Notes under the pieces: generated by a model | What the model was told of the DNA's origin: nothing | Seen by the model: the letters and a program-made list of their open reading frames with translations, nothing else | Database searches by the model: none | Shown: piece by piece, positions 1 to 8,611 of the stretch | How positions within the stretch are numbered: position 1 is the first letter of the stretch | How the letters are laid out: each line of letters starts with the position of its first letter | Source: Bacteroidota bacterium | GTDB taxonomy: Bacteria; Bacteroidota; Bacteroidia; NS11-12g; UBA9320 | Assembly: GCA_013359235.1 (NCBI GenBank) | Contig: JABWCE010000007.1 | Location: 90,609-142,953, forward strand | DNA: 52,345 nucleotides | Direction of reading: 5' to 3' | Program-made: the position numbers and the translations under genes

Positions 1-992
1 CTGTACATAGCCACAACGTTTGGATTCTCTCTGCGACATGGTCCACACCACGATGCCCAAAAATCAATCAATACTACTTTTCCTCTGAGAGATGATAGTT
101 TTACCATTTTACCATCAAAGTTTTGCAATTCTATTTCGGGAGCTAACCCTCCAACTTCAAGAGGCGATACAGAATCAATTGTTATTTTTAGGTCTTTTGT
201 GTATTTTGACGTAGGCATTGTTTTGTTTAATTTGCTGTATGCCGTTTCCATAAGTAATATATCAGGCTCTTCAAACAAAAATGTAACTGCAAAATACAAA
301 GCCAAACAACTTTCTTTGGTATTTATAAATTCTGAAATATCATCTGTTCTGTTTTTTTGCATTTGTTTAAATCTGTCTCCTACAACTGTTCTAAGGCTAT
401 CAGTCACCAGTGCTGGATCAATTTTTGAAACTTCGCGGTTAAAATCTTGAAGATTTTTATCGTGATTCAAATAAATTTTGTAAAGCTCATTTATCAAATT
501 GTTTTCTTTATCGCCTTTTACAGTATATGTAATCCAGCCATCGTTTTTAATTGCAAGGCTGAGTTTGGTTTTAGCACCAACAACTATGGGTATGCCTGGT
601 GGATTATTTGAATTTAAAGTTAAAAAACAAATTGTTGGAGTTGTAAATTTTGATACATTAAAACTAAAATTTCCATCATTGTCAACTTTTGTACTATCAA
701 CAAATACAAGTTTTTCTCTGGTAATTTCCTGCAAATAAATTGCCCTTGTATTTTTTCCTTCAATTTTGCCTTTGATAACCGAAGATTGTGAATTTTGCTC
801 AGCCAAACTCATTTCAGGAGGCAAAATTTCTGGAGAACTTAATACGGCATTAAATTGCCTGTTTAAAACGCTTACAAGTTTTAAATCGTTTGGGCTAATA
901 TTATTGTTTTCAGTAGTTTCGGTATTTTTTCCGGCACACGAAATAATTATAATACTGAATAAAACAAAAATCAATTCAAGTGATTTTTTCAT
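1..992 (-). CDS. TlpA-like thioredoxin-fold lipoprotein (partial, 3' end outside window)
   Basis: The minus-strand frame is open from an ATG at 992 to the window edge, giving about 330 residues without the C-terminus. The N-terminus is a lipoprotein signal: MKKS, then a hydrophobic run ending in the lipobox IISC. The middle resembles the DUF4369-type N-domain found in front of Bacteroidota TlpA proteins. The last visible part is a thioredoxin domain with the redox motif WCGPC inside [14 protein letters not shown]. TlpA/ResA-type proteins are envelope-anchored thiol-disulfide reductases, used in cytochrome maturation or general redox repair; the substrate cannot be told here. The next gene upstream on this strand (T9SS type A protein) ends only 16 bp before the start, so co-transcription is likely. 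Confidence 0.88.
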   Translation of the reverse strand, partial: MKKSLELIFVLFSIIIISCAGKNTETTENNNISPNDLKLVSVLNRQFNAVLSSPEILPPEMSLAEQNSQSSVIKGKIEGKNTRAIYLQEITREKLVFVDSTKVDNDGNFSFNVSKFTTPTICFLTLNSNNPPGIPIVVGAKTKLSLAIKNDGWITYTVKGDKENNLINELYKIYLNHDKNLQDFNREVSKIDPALVTDSLRTVVGDRFKQMQKNRTDDISEFINTKESCLALYFAVTFLFEEPDILLMETAYSKLNKTMPTSKYTKDLKITIDSVSPLEVGGLAPEIELQNFDGKMVKLSSLRGKVVLIDFWASWCGPCRRENPNVVAMY

Positions 993-1007
993 GCAAATTT
1001 TTATAGT

Positions 1008-1670
1008 TTATATTTTAATAAATCTTGTAAAAAACAATTTTCCACCACTTTCAATTTTGATACTATAGAGTCCTGGGGCAAACGATGAAATATCAATTTT
1101 GTGATTTAATCCTTCAACTTTGGTTTTCATAAGCAATTTGCCATCTGCTGTAACTACATTTAAAGTATATGGTTCAATTGAGCCAAAAGAAACCGTCAAC
1201 GAAGAATTTGATGGGTTTGGATATATTTTAATATCATTCATATCCATAAAGGATGACGATAGTCCCCAGCACGAAGCTCTGTACTCTCCAATTACAAAAA
1301 CCGATGCATTTGCAGTATCAAAAATTTTAATTTGAACCGAGCCTAATCCTTTTTTATTTGCAGGATAAAAATGCATCGAAGTAGTGCAAGAATCGCCAAC
1401 AGGAAGAATAAAATCAGCAGTATCAGTTTTTACATCTCTACAAAGTTCGCAATCGCAATATGCCGAAGTCCATGTACTTGTTAATATATTTGAAATTCTC
1501 ACAAATCTCAATTTGCTCGAAGTAAATTTATTTATAAAAGTGCTGTAAACAACAATTTCGGGCTCTGAACAAAAATGTTCGTTATATGCCAGTGCCGGAC
1601 GAAAAATAGACTGCGAAAATCCGCTAAAAGCTATAATAAAAGTAACAATAATTGTAAAATATCTTTTCAT
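1008..1670 (-). CDS. Small secreted protein with T9SS type A sorting domain
   Basis: This is a 220-residue protein with an N-terminal signal peptide (MKRY, hydrophobic run, cleavage near FSQS). The body of about 120 residues is not a family I recognise; it has a Cys-rich stretch (CDCELC, then DSC). From about residue 145 it carries a typical T9SS type A C-terminal domain: the IYPNPS motif, a beta-rich segment, and the end GLYSIKIESGGKLFFTRFIKI-like pattern. Proteins of this class cross the outer membrane through the type IX system and are released or anchored at the cell surface. It lies upstream of, and on the same strand as, the TlpA-like lipoprotein, and is divergent from the choice-of-anchor L gene. 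Function beyond secretion is unknown. Confidence 0.8.
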   Translation of the reverse strand: MKRYFTIIVTFIIAFSGFSQSIFRPALAYNEHFCSEPEIVVYSTFINKFTSSKLRFVRISNILTSTWTSAYCDCELCRDVKTDTADFILPVGDSCTTSMHFYPANKKGLGSVQIKIFDTANASVFVIGEYRASCWGLSSSFMDMNDIKIYPNPSNSSLTVSFGSIEPYTLNVVTADGKLLMKTKVEGLNHKIDISSFAPGLYSIKIESGGKLFFTRFIKI

Positions 1671-1828
1671 AAATGCAAATCTACTGAAATTAAATCTTAT
1701 GGTAATAAAAATATAAAAAATTGCGTCTATAAATTGTAATAAAATAACAAAAAGTGCTAATTATTAGTTTGAGAGGGTGTATTTTTAAAAAAAATTTGAT
1801 TTATTTTGTAAACGATATTATAAAGTTT

Positions 1829-3757
1829 TTGAGAAAGCTACCTAAGATTTCATTATTAATTATTACCATTTTACTTCAACAAATTGCAAAATCGCAATTG
1901 ATTGTTGGAGAAACCGATCCAATAATTCTTGTTTCAAACGTATTGGTTGGCAAAGGGCAGAATATAAAAATTTCAAATATCCAATATACTGGTTATAATA
2001 GGGCAAGTGGTTTTTTTGAGAATGGAAAATCAACAAAACTTAATATGGAAGCCGGAATTATTTTATCAAGCGGTGTAGCTATAGGAGCAAAGGGACCAAA
2101 TAATAATCCTTCAAAAACATCATTCGAAACAGGTTCGAATATGCCTGGAAGTGCCTTATTAGATGTTTTTGCCGTTGGCAAAACTTTTGATGCCGTAATT
2201 CTTCAGTTTGACTTTGTACCTCAAACCGAAGAAATTGTATTCAATTATGTTTTTGCTTCTGAAGAATACCTTGAATACGTTGATCAGAATTTTAGTGATA
2301 TTTTTGGTTTTTTTATAAGTGGCCCCGGCATTTCGGGCGAACAAAACGTTGCTCTTGTCCCCGGCACAAATTTACCAGTGTGTATTGATAATATAAATCA
2401 TCTACGAAATACTTCATATTTTATAAATAACCCTAATGGCGAAAAAACATTACAGGCTGATGGGCTTACAAAAATTCTCACTGCAACGTTAAAACTTGTT
2501 CCTTGCCAAACCTACACAATAAAACTTGCAGTAGCCGATGTGAACGATCGTTTATTAGATACTTATGTATTTATAGAATCAGGCAGTTTTAAACACAAAA
2601 CAAATATGGGACGCGATACTTTTATTTGCAAAGATGGTTTTGATGTGGAGCTTGATGCCGGAAATTATACACGAAAAGTGAAATGGACATGCAAAGACCC
2701 TAAAATAACAATTACTGATGATACAGCTCATAAAATAAGAGTAAATGCTTACGGTGAATATTGTGTTGAAGTGTTTACCGATTGCGGAAGTTTTATAAAT
2801 TGTAAAAAAATATTACCCGGAGTAGCCAATATCTCTATTGGAAATGACACCTTGTTTTGTGGAGATACTTTATCAAAAACACTTACAGTTGCAAATAGAG
2901 TTTTTGATTCATATCTTTGGTCTGATAGCTCAACCGATCCTGAACTTGTAGTAAACAAAAAGGGCTTATATTGGCTCGAAGTAAATAATGGCGGTTGTAT
3001 AAAACGCGATTCTGTATTTATTGATTTACAACCATTACCCAAAATAGATCTTGGAAACGATACTATTGTTTGCGGTGACTTTGATTTAATTATAGGTACT
3101 AATACTATTGCTGATAGATATTTATGGAACACTGGCGATACTCTTTCGCGAATTCATATAAATAAAGGGGGAAAATATATTCTTAAAGTTGAAGAAAGAA
3201 CTTGTAAAGCAATTGATTCAATAATTGTAACTAAAAGAAACAAATTCAACCTAAATATAGGTTCGCCCAGAACCGAAATTTGCAATAATGATACTTTAAC
3301 CCTTCGAACCGGCATATATGATACATTAAACTTTATAACTAAATGGAACAACGGAAGCAGCAACCCATCAATTACTATAAATCAAACCGGAAGATACACT
3401 GTGTGGGTAAAAGATAAATTGTGCAATTTTATTGCTTACGATTCTATGGATGTTGATGTTTACAAAGGATTAGGAAACGTATGGGTACCAAATGCATTTA
3501 CTCCCGACAATAATTTGTTGAATGATGTTTTTAAACCTGTTTCTGATATTTCAACTTTCAATTATTACAAATTCGCAATATTTGACCGTTGGGGGCAAAA
3601 GATATTTGAATCTACAAATCCACAAAGTGGTTGGGATGGTTTTATAAATAATAAACTTTCTCCAAATGATGTTTATATATGGACACTTTACATAAAGTCT
3701 AACTGTTCAAACGGAAATATTAATTTTTTAAAAGGAGTTGTTCATCTTGTAAGATAA
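1829..3757 (+). CDS. Choice-of-anchor L protein with T9SS type B (gliding-motility-associated) C-terminal domain
   Basis: The frame is open from GTG 1754, but I choose the in-frame TTG at 1829 because it gives a clean signal peptide (MRKLPK, hydrophobic ISLLIITILL, cleavage near AKSQ). No ATG is available. Residues roughly 35-245 form a choice-of-anchor L domain (typical features: SSGVAIGAKGPN, FNYVFASEEYLEY, FGFFISGPG, VALVPGTN). A middle region of repeated Ig/PKD-like segments follows, each with a GNDT motif and YLWNTGDT-type strands. The C-terminus (VWVPNAFTPDNNLLND to the end) is a T9SS type B signal of the CHU_C / gliding-associated class. It is a likely surface-attached, adhesin-like protein. 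The stop is 2 bp from the stop of the convergent nfu gene. Confidence 0.85.
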   Translation: MRKLPKISLLIITILLQQIAKSQLIVGETDPIILVSNVLVGKGQNIKISNIQYTGYNRASGFFENGKSTKLNMEAGIILSSGVAIGAKGPNNNPSKTSFETGSNMPGSALLDVFAVGKTFDAVILQFDFVPQTEEIVFNYVFASEEYLEYVDQNFSDIFGFFISGPGISGEQNVALVPGTNLPVCIDNINHLRNTSYFINNPNGEKTLQADGLTKILTATLKLVPCQTYTIKLAVADVNDRLLDTYVFIESGSFKHKTNMGRDTFICKDGFDVELDAGNYTRKVKWTCKDPKITITDDTAHKIRVNAYGEYCVEVFTDCGSFINCKKILPGVANISIGNDTLFCGDTLSKTLTVANRVFDSYLWSDSSTDPELVVNKKGLYWLEVNNGGCIKRDSVFIDLQPLPKIDLGNDTIVCGDFDLIIGTNTIADRYLWNTGDTLSRIHINKGGKYILKVEERTCKAIDSIIVTKRNKFNLNIGSPRTEICNNDTLTLRTGIYDTLNFITKWNNGSSNPSITINQTGRYTVWVKDKLCNFIAYDSMDVDVYKGLGNVWVPNAFTPDNNLLNDVFKPVSDISTFNYYKFAIFDRWGQKIFESTNPQSGWDGFINNKLSPNDVYIWTLYIKSNCSNGNINFLKGVVHLVR

Positions 3758-3759
3758 AT

Positions 3760-4323
3760 TTATCCCATTTCTGCTTCTACTGCCTGAACTTCGGGCACCA
3801 TACGTTTTAAAAGGTTTTCTATACCGGCTTTTAATGTAAGAGTAGATGAAGGGCAACCACTACATGCACCTTTCATTGATACAGTTACTATACCATCGCT
3901 AAAGTCAATAAAATCAATTGCTCCGCCATCCATCTCCACAGCCGGTTTAACATGGTCGTCAAGCAATTTTTTAATTTTTATAATAACTTCATTTTCTTCT
4001 TCAACAGTAAGTTCCTGTTTGGGTTCGATAATTGTTTTACCTGAATCTACGTACTTTTTTATAAATTCTCTAAGTTCGGAGGTTACTTCTATCCACTCTA
4101 CATTTTCTGATTTGGTAACAGAAACAAAATTGTTCATTATAAAAACACCGTTTACAAAAGGAAAATTAAACAATTCCTGTGCAAATGGTGAATTTGAAGC
4201 ATCTGATACATTTCTGAAATCTACGCTTTCATTTGGCAAAAGCATACAGTTCATAACAAACTTCATACTGTTTGGATTGGGTGTTGATTCTGCATAAACA
4301 GTAATATTTCTTTCTGTTGTCAT
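3760..4323 (-). CDS. NifU/Nfu-type iron-sulfur cluster scaffold protein
   Basis: This is a 187-residue protein with the two-domain Nfu layout. An N-terminal Nfu_N domain (about 8-95, with the ESTPNPNSMKF signature) is followed by a C-terminal NifU domain (about 110-185) with the cluster-ligating CxxC at C154 and C157 (GACSGCPSS). Nfu proteins carry and deliver 4Fe-4S clusters to client enzymes. It closes the minus-strand run that starts at purS. A client such as the divergent ferredoxin/KorAB complex is plausible but is inference. Start ATG at 4323. The coding region ends 2 bp from the convergent choice-of-anchor L gene, with no room for a separate terminator. Confidence 0.93.
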   Translation of the reverse strand: MTTERNITVYAESTPNPNSMKFVMNCMLLPNESVDFRNVSDASNSPFAQELFNFPFVNGVFIMNNFVSVTKSENVEWIEVTSELREFIKKYVDSGKTIIEPKQELTVEEENEVIIKIKKLLDDHVKPAVEMDGGAIDFIDFSDGIVTVSMKGACSGCPSSTLTLKAGIENLLKRMVPEVQAVEAEMG

Positions 4324-4396
4324 TTTGTTATTTAGAATTATTCTACAAAAGTAAAATTTTTAATTTTTAATTTCAAAAGGATTTTTTACAAAAATA

Positions 4397-4900
4397 TTAT
4401 TTGTGTTTTTCGTATTGTTGTATTTCGTCATGAAAAAACTCAAGCGAAACACCTGCATCCTTAAACATTTTTTCGCTTTCGCGGCCTGAATGGTATTTTC
4501 TTTCGCATACTACTCTTATTATTCCGCAATTTATTATTAGCATGGCACAAACTCTGCACGGGGTCATACGGCAATAAAGTGTTGAACCTTCTAAGGCTAC
4601 ACCTCTTTTTGCTGCTTGGCAAATGGCATTCTGCTCTGCATGTACGGTTCTTACACAATGCTCGGTTATAGAATCATCTTCGTGAATCATTTTTTTCATA
4701 AGGTGTCCTACTTCGTCGCAATGGGGTAAACCAATAGGAGAGCCAACATATCCGGTTACAAGCAATTGATTGTTTTTAGCAATAACACATCCGCTTCGGC
4801 CTCTGCCGCATGTTGCTCTTTTGCTTATTGATTCCATCACCTCCATAAAATACTCATCCCAGGTTGGTCTTATATATTTTGTTTCATTATTTTGGTTCAT
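4397..4900 (-). CDS. dCMP deaminase family protein (ComEB-like)
   Basis: A 167-residue zinc-dependent deaminase. The catalytic and zinc-binding motif HAEQNA (H87, E89) and the second zinc motif PCRVC (C115, C118) are intact. An extra N-terminal Cys/His set (around C31, H60, C61) matches the additional zinc site seen in deoxycytidylate deaminases. The expected reaction is dCMP to dUMP, feeding thymidylate synthesis. Its ATG at 4900 lies inside the end of the upstream P-loop kinase gene (14-bp overlap), which indicates translational coupling. ComEB homologues have the same fold and similar length, and a general cytidine/deoxycytidylate deaminase is the main alternative. Confidence 0.9.
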   Translation of the reverse strand: MNQNNETKYIRPTWDEYFMEVMESISKRATCGRGRSGCVIAKNNQLLVTGYVGSPIGLPHCDEVGHLMKKMIHEDDSITEHCVRTVHAEQNAICQAAKRGVALEGSTLYCRMTPCRVCAMLIINCGIIRVVCERKYHSGRESEKMFKDAGVSLEFFHDEIQQYEKHK

Positions 4901-5465
4901 TTTGCTTATGATTGTTTAAAAATTTCATTACATTATCTACGTTCAAATACAATTCGTCAACTTTTCCGTTATTTAAAAAACTGAAATCAGCAAGGCTCAT
5001 ACATGCTGATAAATTCTGCATATTGGGGTCGGTTGAGTGCATTTCGCGATTTTCGTTTTCAATAAAAGTTTCAAGGTTTATTTTGTCTGTTTCCGAAGCT
5101 CTTTCAGTTATTCTCGAATATCTCAATTTTATATCAGCATCAACTGCAAAAAGAATGAAATTGCCTTTTTTTCTTAATGATTCAATTTCGCCTACAGTTC
5201 TAATGCTTTCAATTATACAATTTGAATTAGTTTTTAAAGCTTTATTATAAAGTTCGTCAATTATAAATGAAGCTCCGTTTTTTTCTCTTAGTTCATTGGC
5301 TGTAGTAACAAAACTATCGCGATTGGGTTCTCCTCCTTTGCCTTTAATTACTTCTATCAAATAATTTCTCACAGAAAAATGGATGTATCCGAAATTTTTT
5401 GTAAGATAATCTACAATTGTACCTTTGCCGGCACCCAGTGTTCCTGTAATACCAATTATATTCAA
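4887..5465 (-). CDS. P-loop nucleotide kinase-like protein paired with dCMP deaminase
   Basis: A 192-residue P-loop protein. The Walker A motif GTLGAGKGT is at residues 8-16. The rest resembles the dephospho-CoA kinase / nucleoside monophosphate kinase fold (IESIRTVGEIESLR, FAVDADIKLRYSRI, ending in a DNVMKFLNN-type helix). The substrate is unknown. Its 3' end overlaps the dCMP deaminase start by 14 bp. In fungi the dCMP deaminase Dcd1 has a P-loop kinase-like N-domain, so this may be the unfused bacterial form and act on deoxynucleotides. The start is TTG at 5465; in-frame stops lie immediately upstream and no ATG is near, so TTG is essentially forced. Confidence 0.8.
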   Translation of the reverse strand: MNIIGITGTLGAGKGTIVDYLTKNFGYIHFSVRNYLIEVIKGKGGEPNRDSFVTTANELREKNGASFIIDELYNKALKTNSNCIIESIRTVGEIESLRKKGNFILFAVDADIKLRYSRITERASETDKINLETFIENENREMHSTDPNMQNLSACMSLADFSFLNNGKVDELYLNVDNVMKFLNNHKQNEPK

Positions 5466-5471
5466 TTATTA

Positions 5472-6356
5472 TTAATTTGAAGCCAAGCTCAAAACTTCTT
5501 TCATTTTAATTCCAATATCAGCAGGAGAATCAACCACAAAAATTCCGTTTTGTGATAGAATTTTCTTTTTGGCTGCGGCTGTGTCGTCACTTCCACCAAT
5601 AATAGCTCCTGCATGACCCATACGGCGACCCGGAGGTGCTGTTTGTCCTGCAATAAATGCCACAACTTTTTTTTGATTACCGTTTTTGCTAATCCATTTT
5701 GCAGCTTCGGCCTCATAATTTCCTCCAATTTCGCCTATCATAACAATAGCGTCTGTTTCGGGGTCGTTCATTAGCATTTCTACTGCATCTTTGGTTGATG
5801 TGCCAATTATTGGATCGCCACCAATACCAATAGCCGTAGAAATACCTAAGCCGGCTTTTACTATCTGGTCTGCTGCTTCGTATGTTAATGTTCCGGATTT
5901 TGATACAATTCCTATTCTTCCTTTTTTGAAAACAAACCCTGGCATTATACCTACTTTTGCTTCATCGGGAGTAATTACCCCAGGACAATTGGGTCCTACA
6001 AGTACACAATTTCTCTTTTTAATGTATGCTTTTGCACCAATCATATCTTTTACCGGAATGCCTTCTGTAATACAAACTATTACTTTTATACCAGCATCAG
6101 CCGCTTCCATTATTGCATCGGCTGCAAATGCCGGTGGTACAAATATTATTGATACATCTGCTCCTGTATTTTTAACTGCATCGCTAACGGTATTAAATAC
6201 CGGGCAACCCAAATGCGTTTGCCCGCCTTTGCCTGGTGTAATTCCACCAACTACATTTGTACCGTATTCTATCATCTGTCTGGCATGAAATGTACCTTCA
6301 TTACCCGTAAATCCTTGTACGACAATTTTTGAATTTTTATTTACTAATACACTCAT
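5472..6356 (-). CDS. sucD: Succinyl-CoA ligase (ADP-forming) subunit alpha
   Basis: A 294-residue protein of full family length. It has the CoA-binding N-domain ([16 protein letters not shown]) and the ATP-citrate lyase/succinyl-CoA ligase C-domain with the phosphohistidine H248 in [13 protein letters not shown]. It interconverts succinyl-CoA and succinate with substrate-level phosphorylation. The beta subunit gene (sucC) is not in the window. It lies between the MBL-rhodanese gene (30-bp gap) and the kinase gene (6-bp gap) in the minus-strand run, and a ferredoxin-dependent 2-oxoacid oxidoreductase is encoded divergently nearby, which fits the preceding TCA step. Confidence 0.97.
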   Translation of the reverse strand: MSVLVNKNSKIVVQGFTGNEGTFHARQMIEYGTNVVGGITPGKGGQTHLGCPVFNTVSDAVKNTGADVSIIFVPPAFAADAIMEAADAGIKVIVCITEGIPVKDMIGAKAYIKKRNCVLVGPNCPGVITPDEAKVGIMPGFVFKKGRIGIVSKSGTLTYEAADQIVKAGLGISTAIGIGGDPIIGTSTKDAVEMLMNDPETDAIVMIGEIGGNYEAEAAKWISKNGNQKKVVAFIAGQTAPPGRRMGHAGAIIGGSDDTAAAKKKILSQNGIFVVDSPADIGIKMKEVLSLASN

Positions 6357-6386
6357 TTTGTTGAATTATGATAATTTTTCATTTTA

Positions 6387-7772
6387 TTATTTTGAAAGTT
6401 TAACTCCTGCTTCATTTTTTATTTCTTCGTATCCTCCGTAAACATTATTAACCCTTACAAATCCATTTGCTTTAAGAATTGAAGACGCAACAACACTTCT
6501 ATAACCTCTTTGACAATATAGGTAGAGGTTTTTTTCTTTATCAATTTCGTCAAGTTTACTTTGTATTTGTGCAAGTGAAAAGTTTATAGCACCATCTACA
6601 TATCCATTTTCAAATTCAGAAGGTTTTCTAACGTCAATAATTTCAATACTTTTCCCATGTTTTTGTTCTAACCCCAATTCTTCGGGATATACAGATATAA
6701 GTAAATCTATTTCATTACCTTCATCAATCCAAGTTTTAATTCCACCTTTTATAAAACCTGCAATATTATCAAAGCCTACTCTTGCTAATCTAATAATACT
6801 TTCTTTTTCATTTCCTTCATCGCACACCAGTATAATTTTTCTATCTAAATCAAACAATGTAGCAGCCCAAATTGCAAATTGACCGTTTAATCCGATATTA
6901 ACCGACCCCGGTATAAAACCACTTTCAAAATCAAGGGGGTTTCGGCTATCAATTATCAAAGTTCCGTTTTTTTTAAGATTTTTAAAATCGGATGTTTCAA
7001 GGCTAACAAAACCTTTGTTTAAAATTTCGTCAATACTGCTGTATCCTGTTTTGTTTAAACGGGCATCGTTAAAAAAATATTCAGGGGGTGCAACAATTCC
7101 ATCTAATAAAGATTTTACAAAATCTTCTTTGCTAATATCAGACATTGCATAATTTTCAAGTTTTTGAGTTCCAATTGTACTTGATTTTTCTTTACTTAGA
7201 TTTTTTCCGCAAGCCGAACCGGAGCCATGAGCCGGGTATACAATAACTCTATCATTAAGTGGCTTCAATTTATTGTTTATTGATAAATATAGCATTTCAG
7301 CCATCGTTTTAGGTGATAAATCTGAATTTTTATCAAGTAAATCAGGTCTTCCTACATCTCCAATAAAAAGGGTATCGCCTGTAAAAACACAATAGTCATT
7401 ACCGTTTTCGTCTGTAACAAGATACGAAGTACTTTCAAGAGTATGACCCGGTGTGTGCAGGGCTTTTATGTTTATATTTCCAAGTTCAAAAACCTGATTA
7501 TCATTAGCAATAACAATTTCATAATTAGTTTTGGCTCCAGGACCAAAAATTATTTTTGCTCCGGTTGCATTTGCTAAATCAATATGTCCTGAAACAAAAT
7601 CAGCATGAAAGTGAGTTTCGAAAATGTATTTAATTTTATGTCCTTGGGCTTTTGCTTTTTCAATATATGTATAATAATCTCTAAGAGGGTCTATAATTGC
7701 TACTTCTCCATTACTTTCAACATAATATGTTGCCTGTGCAAGACAATCGGTATAAAGTTGCTCAACTTCCAC
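6387..7772 (-). CDS. MBL-fold hydrolase with two rhodanese domains (persulfide dioxygenase-like)
   Basis: A 461-residue protein. The N-terminal metallo-beta-lactamase fold carries the metal motif THFHAD (53-58), H63, TPGH (107-110), GDT (132-134) and AHG (181-183), as in ETHE1/glyoxalase II-like enzymes. Two rhodanese domains follow. The second (about 370-455) has a canonical active loop with C420 (CQRGYRS). The first (about 260-350) keeps a cysteine at C317 but in a non-canonical loop (CDEGNEK). The family oxidises glutathione- or other low-molecular-weight persulfides and moves sulfane sulfur. The start is GTG at 7772, with no ATG nearby. It sits 16 bp after purS. Confidence 0.9.
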   Translation of the reverse strand: MEVEQLYTDCLAQATYYVESNGEVAIIDPLRDYYTYIEKAKAQGHKIKYIFETHFHADFVSGHIDLANATGAKIIFGPGAKTNYEIVIANDNQVFELGNINIKALHTPGHTLESTSYLVTDENGNDYCVFTGDTLFIGDVGRPDLLDKNSDLSPKTMAEMLYLSINNKLKPLNDRVIVYPAHGSGSACGKNLSKEKSSTIGTQKLENYAMSDISKEDFVKSLLDGIVAPPEYFFNDARLNKTGYSSIDEILNKGFVSLETSDFKNLKKNGTLIIDSRNPLDFESGFIPGSVNIGLNGQFAIWAATLFDLDRKIILVCDEGNEKESIIRLARVGFDNIAGFIKGGIKTWIDEGNEIDLLISVYPEELGLEQKHGKSIEIIDVRKPSEFENGYVDGAINFSLAQIQSKLDEIDKEKNLYLYCQRGYRSVVASSILKANGFVRVNNVYGGYEEIKNEAGVKLSK

Positions 7773-7788
7773 TTTTAAATTATAAATT

Positions 7789-8040
7789 TTAAATTGAATG
7801 AATTGAAATTTCGTAATATTCCATTACTTGATTGGCGAGAAGTTTTTTGCATGCTTCGTCAGCTTTTTGGAATGCTTCATTTTCGTTTAAGGCTTCTATT
7901 TCGAGAGAAATATGTTTTCCCACTCTTACGTTTGAAACTTGTGGAAGCCCAATTGCAGCCATACTTCCACTCACAGCCTTGCCTTGTGGATCGAGTAAAT
8001 TTTTGTGAGGCATTACATTTATTTCTGCTACATATTTCAT
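7789..8040 (-). CDS. purS: Phosphoribosylformylglycinamidine synthase subunit PurS
   Basis: An 83-residue protein. It reads MKYVAEINVMPHK, then LLDPQGKAV, then VRVGKHISLEIEA, the usual PurS pattern. PurS bridges the small PurL and the PurQ glutaminase in the FGAM synthase complex of purine synthesis. The frame extends upstream to 8067, but the ATG at 8040 gives the normal family N-terminus. Neither purL nor purQ is in the window. A good promoter match ends 5 bp before the ATG, so the mRNA may have almost no leader. It is first in the run to MBL-rhodanese and sucD. Confidence 0.93.
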   Translation of the reverse strand: MKYVAEINVMPHKNLLDPQGKAVSGSMAAIGLPQVSNVRVGKHISLEIEALNENEAFQKADEACKKLLANQVMEYYEISIHSI

Positions 8041-8045
8041 TACTG

Positions 8046-8076
8046 CAAAAATATAACTTTGTTGCATTTTCTCAAA
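8046..8076 (-). promoter_or_regulatory. Candidate Bacteroidota promoter for purS run
   Basis: On the minus strand TTTG (8076-8073) is followed after 19 bp by TATTTTTG (8053-8046). This fits the Bacteroidota primary sigma consensus TTTG / TAnnTTTG. The predicted start of transcription falls about 0-2 bp before the purS ATG at 8040. Confidence 0.5.
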
Positions 8077-8166
8077 TTCAACAATAGAAAAAGCTAAATT
8101 GAAATTATTTGGAACTTAATGTTAATTTTCATTCAAACGATTTAAAAATTTAAGCTTTTTGATGCT

Positions 8167-8200
8167 TTTGATTTACATCATTGTAAAAAAGAATAATTTG
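8167..8200 (+). promoter_or_regulatory. Candidate promoter for ferredoxin-korAB operon
   Basis: TTTG at 8167-8170 and TAATTTG at 8194-8200 form an imperfect Bacteroidota promoter (spacing 23 bp, longer than usual; one base short in the -7 box). The predicted leader to the ATG at 8236 is about 30 nt. Confidence 0.3.
8168..8181 (+). promoter_or_regulatory. FNR/CRP-family-like operator
   Basis: The sequence TTGATTTACATCAT matches the FNR consensus TTGAT-N4-ATCAA at 9 of 10 defined positions. It overlaps the candidate -33 element of the ferredoxin-korAB-hemerythrin operon. No regulator gene is in the window, and the consensus for this organism is unknown. Confidence 0.35.
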
Positions 8201-8235
8201 ATGTTATTTTGAAGCCATTAAAACTATTAAATAAT

Positions 8236-8583
8236 ATGGCTATAAAAATAACTGACGATTGTATCAATTGCGGGGCTTGCGAACCCGAATGTCCAAATGG
8301 AGCAATTTATGAAGGAGGAAGCGAATGGAGATTTTCTGACGGCACCGAACTTTCAGGCACTTTTGTATCAAAAAGCGGTATGAACGTAGATGCAAGTGAT
8401 GCTCAAGCACCCGTTTCAAATGATTATTATTATATTGTTACTGATAAATGCACAGAATGTGTAGGGTTTCATGACGAACCACAATGTGCATCGGTATGTC
8501 CTGTTGATTGTTGTTTGCCCGATGAAGACAATGTTGAATCAAAAGAAGAACTTTCGGCAAAAAAAGCATCATTACATCCATAA
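8236..8583 (+). CDS. 2[4Fe-4S] ferredoxin (Alvin-type)
   Basis: A 115-residue ferredoxin starting at ATG 8236 (an upstream in-frame TTG at 8209 is less likely). The first cluster motif is CINCGACEPECP. The second is CTEC-x8-CASVCP, with the 8-residue insertion typical of Allochromatium-type low-potential ferredoxins. About 35 residues lie between the two motifs, which is usual in the Bacteroidota form. It is 28 bp upstream of korA, so it is the probable electron carrier, or delta-like partner, of the 2-oxoacid:ferredoxin oxidoreductase encoded next. Confidence 0.94.
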   Translation: MAIKITDDCINCGACEPECPNGAIYEGGSEWRFSDGTELSGTFVSKSGMNVDASDAQAPVSNDYYYIVTDKCTECVGFHDEPQCASVCPVDCCLPDEDNVESKEELSAKKASLHP

Positions 8584-8611
8584 AAAAATTTATTCTCATT
8601 AAAATTATTAA

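Noticed and set aside
766-1068. Plus-strand open frames across 199-1335
   Set aside because: They lie antisense to the TlpA-like and T9SS type A genes and show no protein features of their own.
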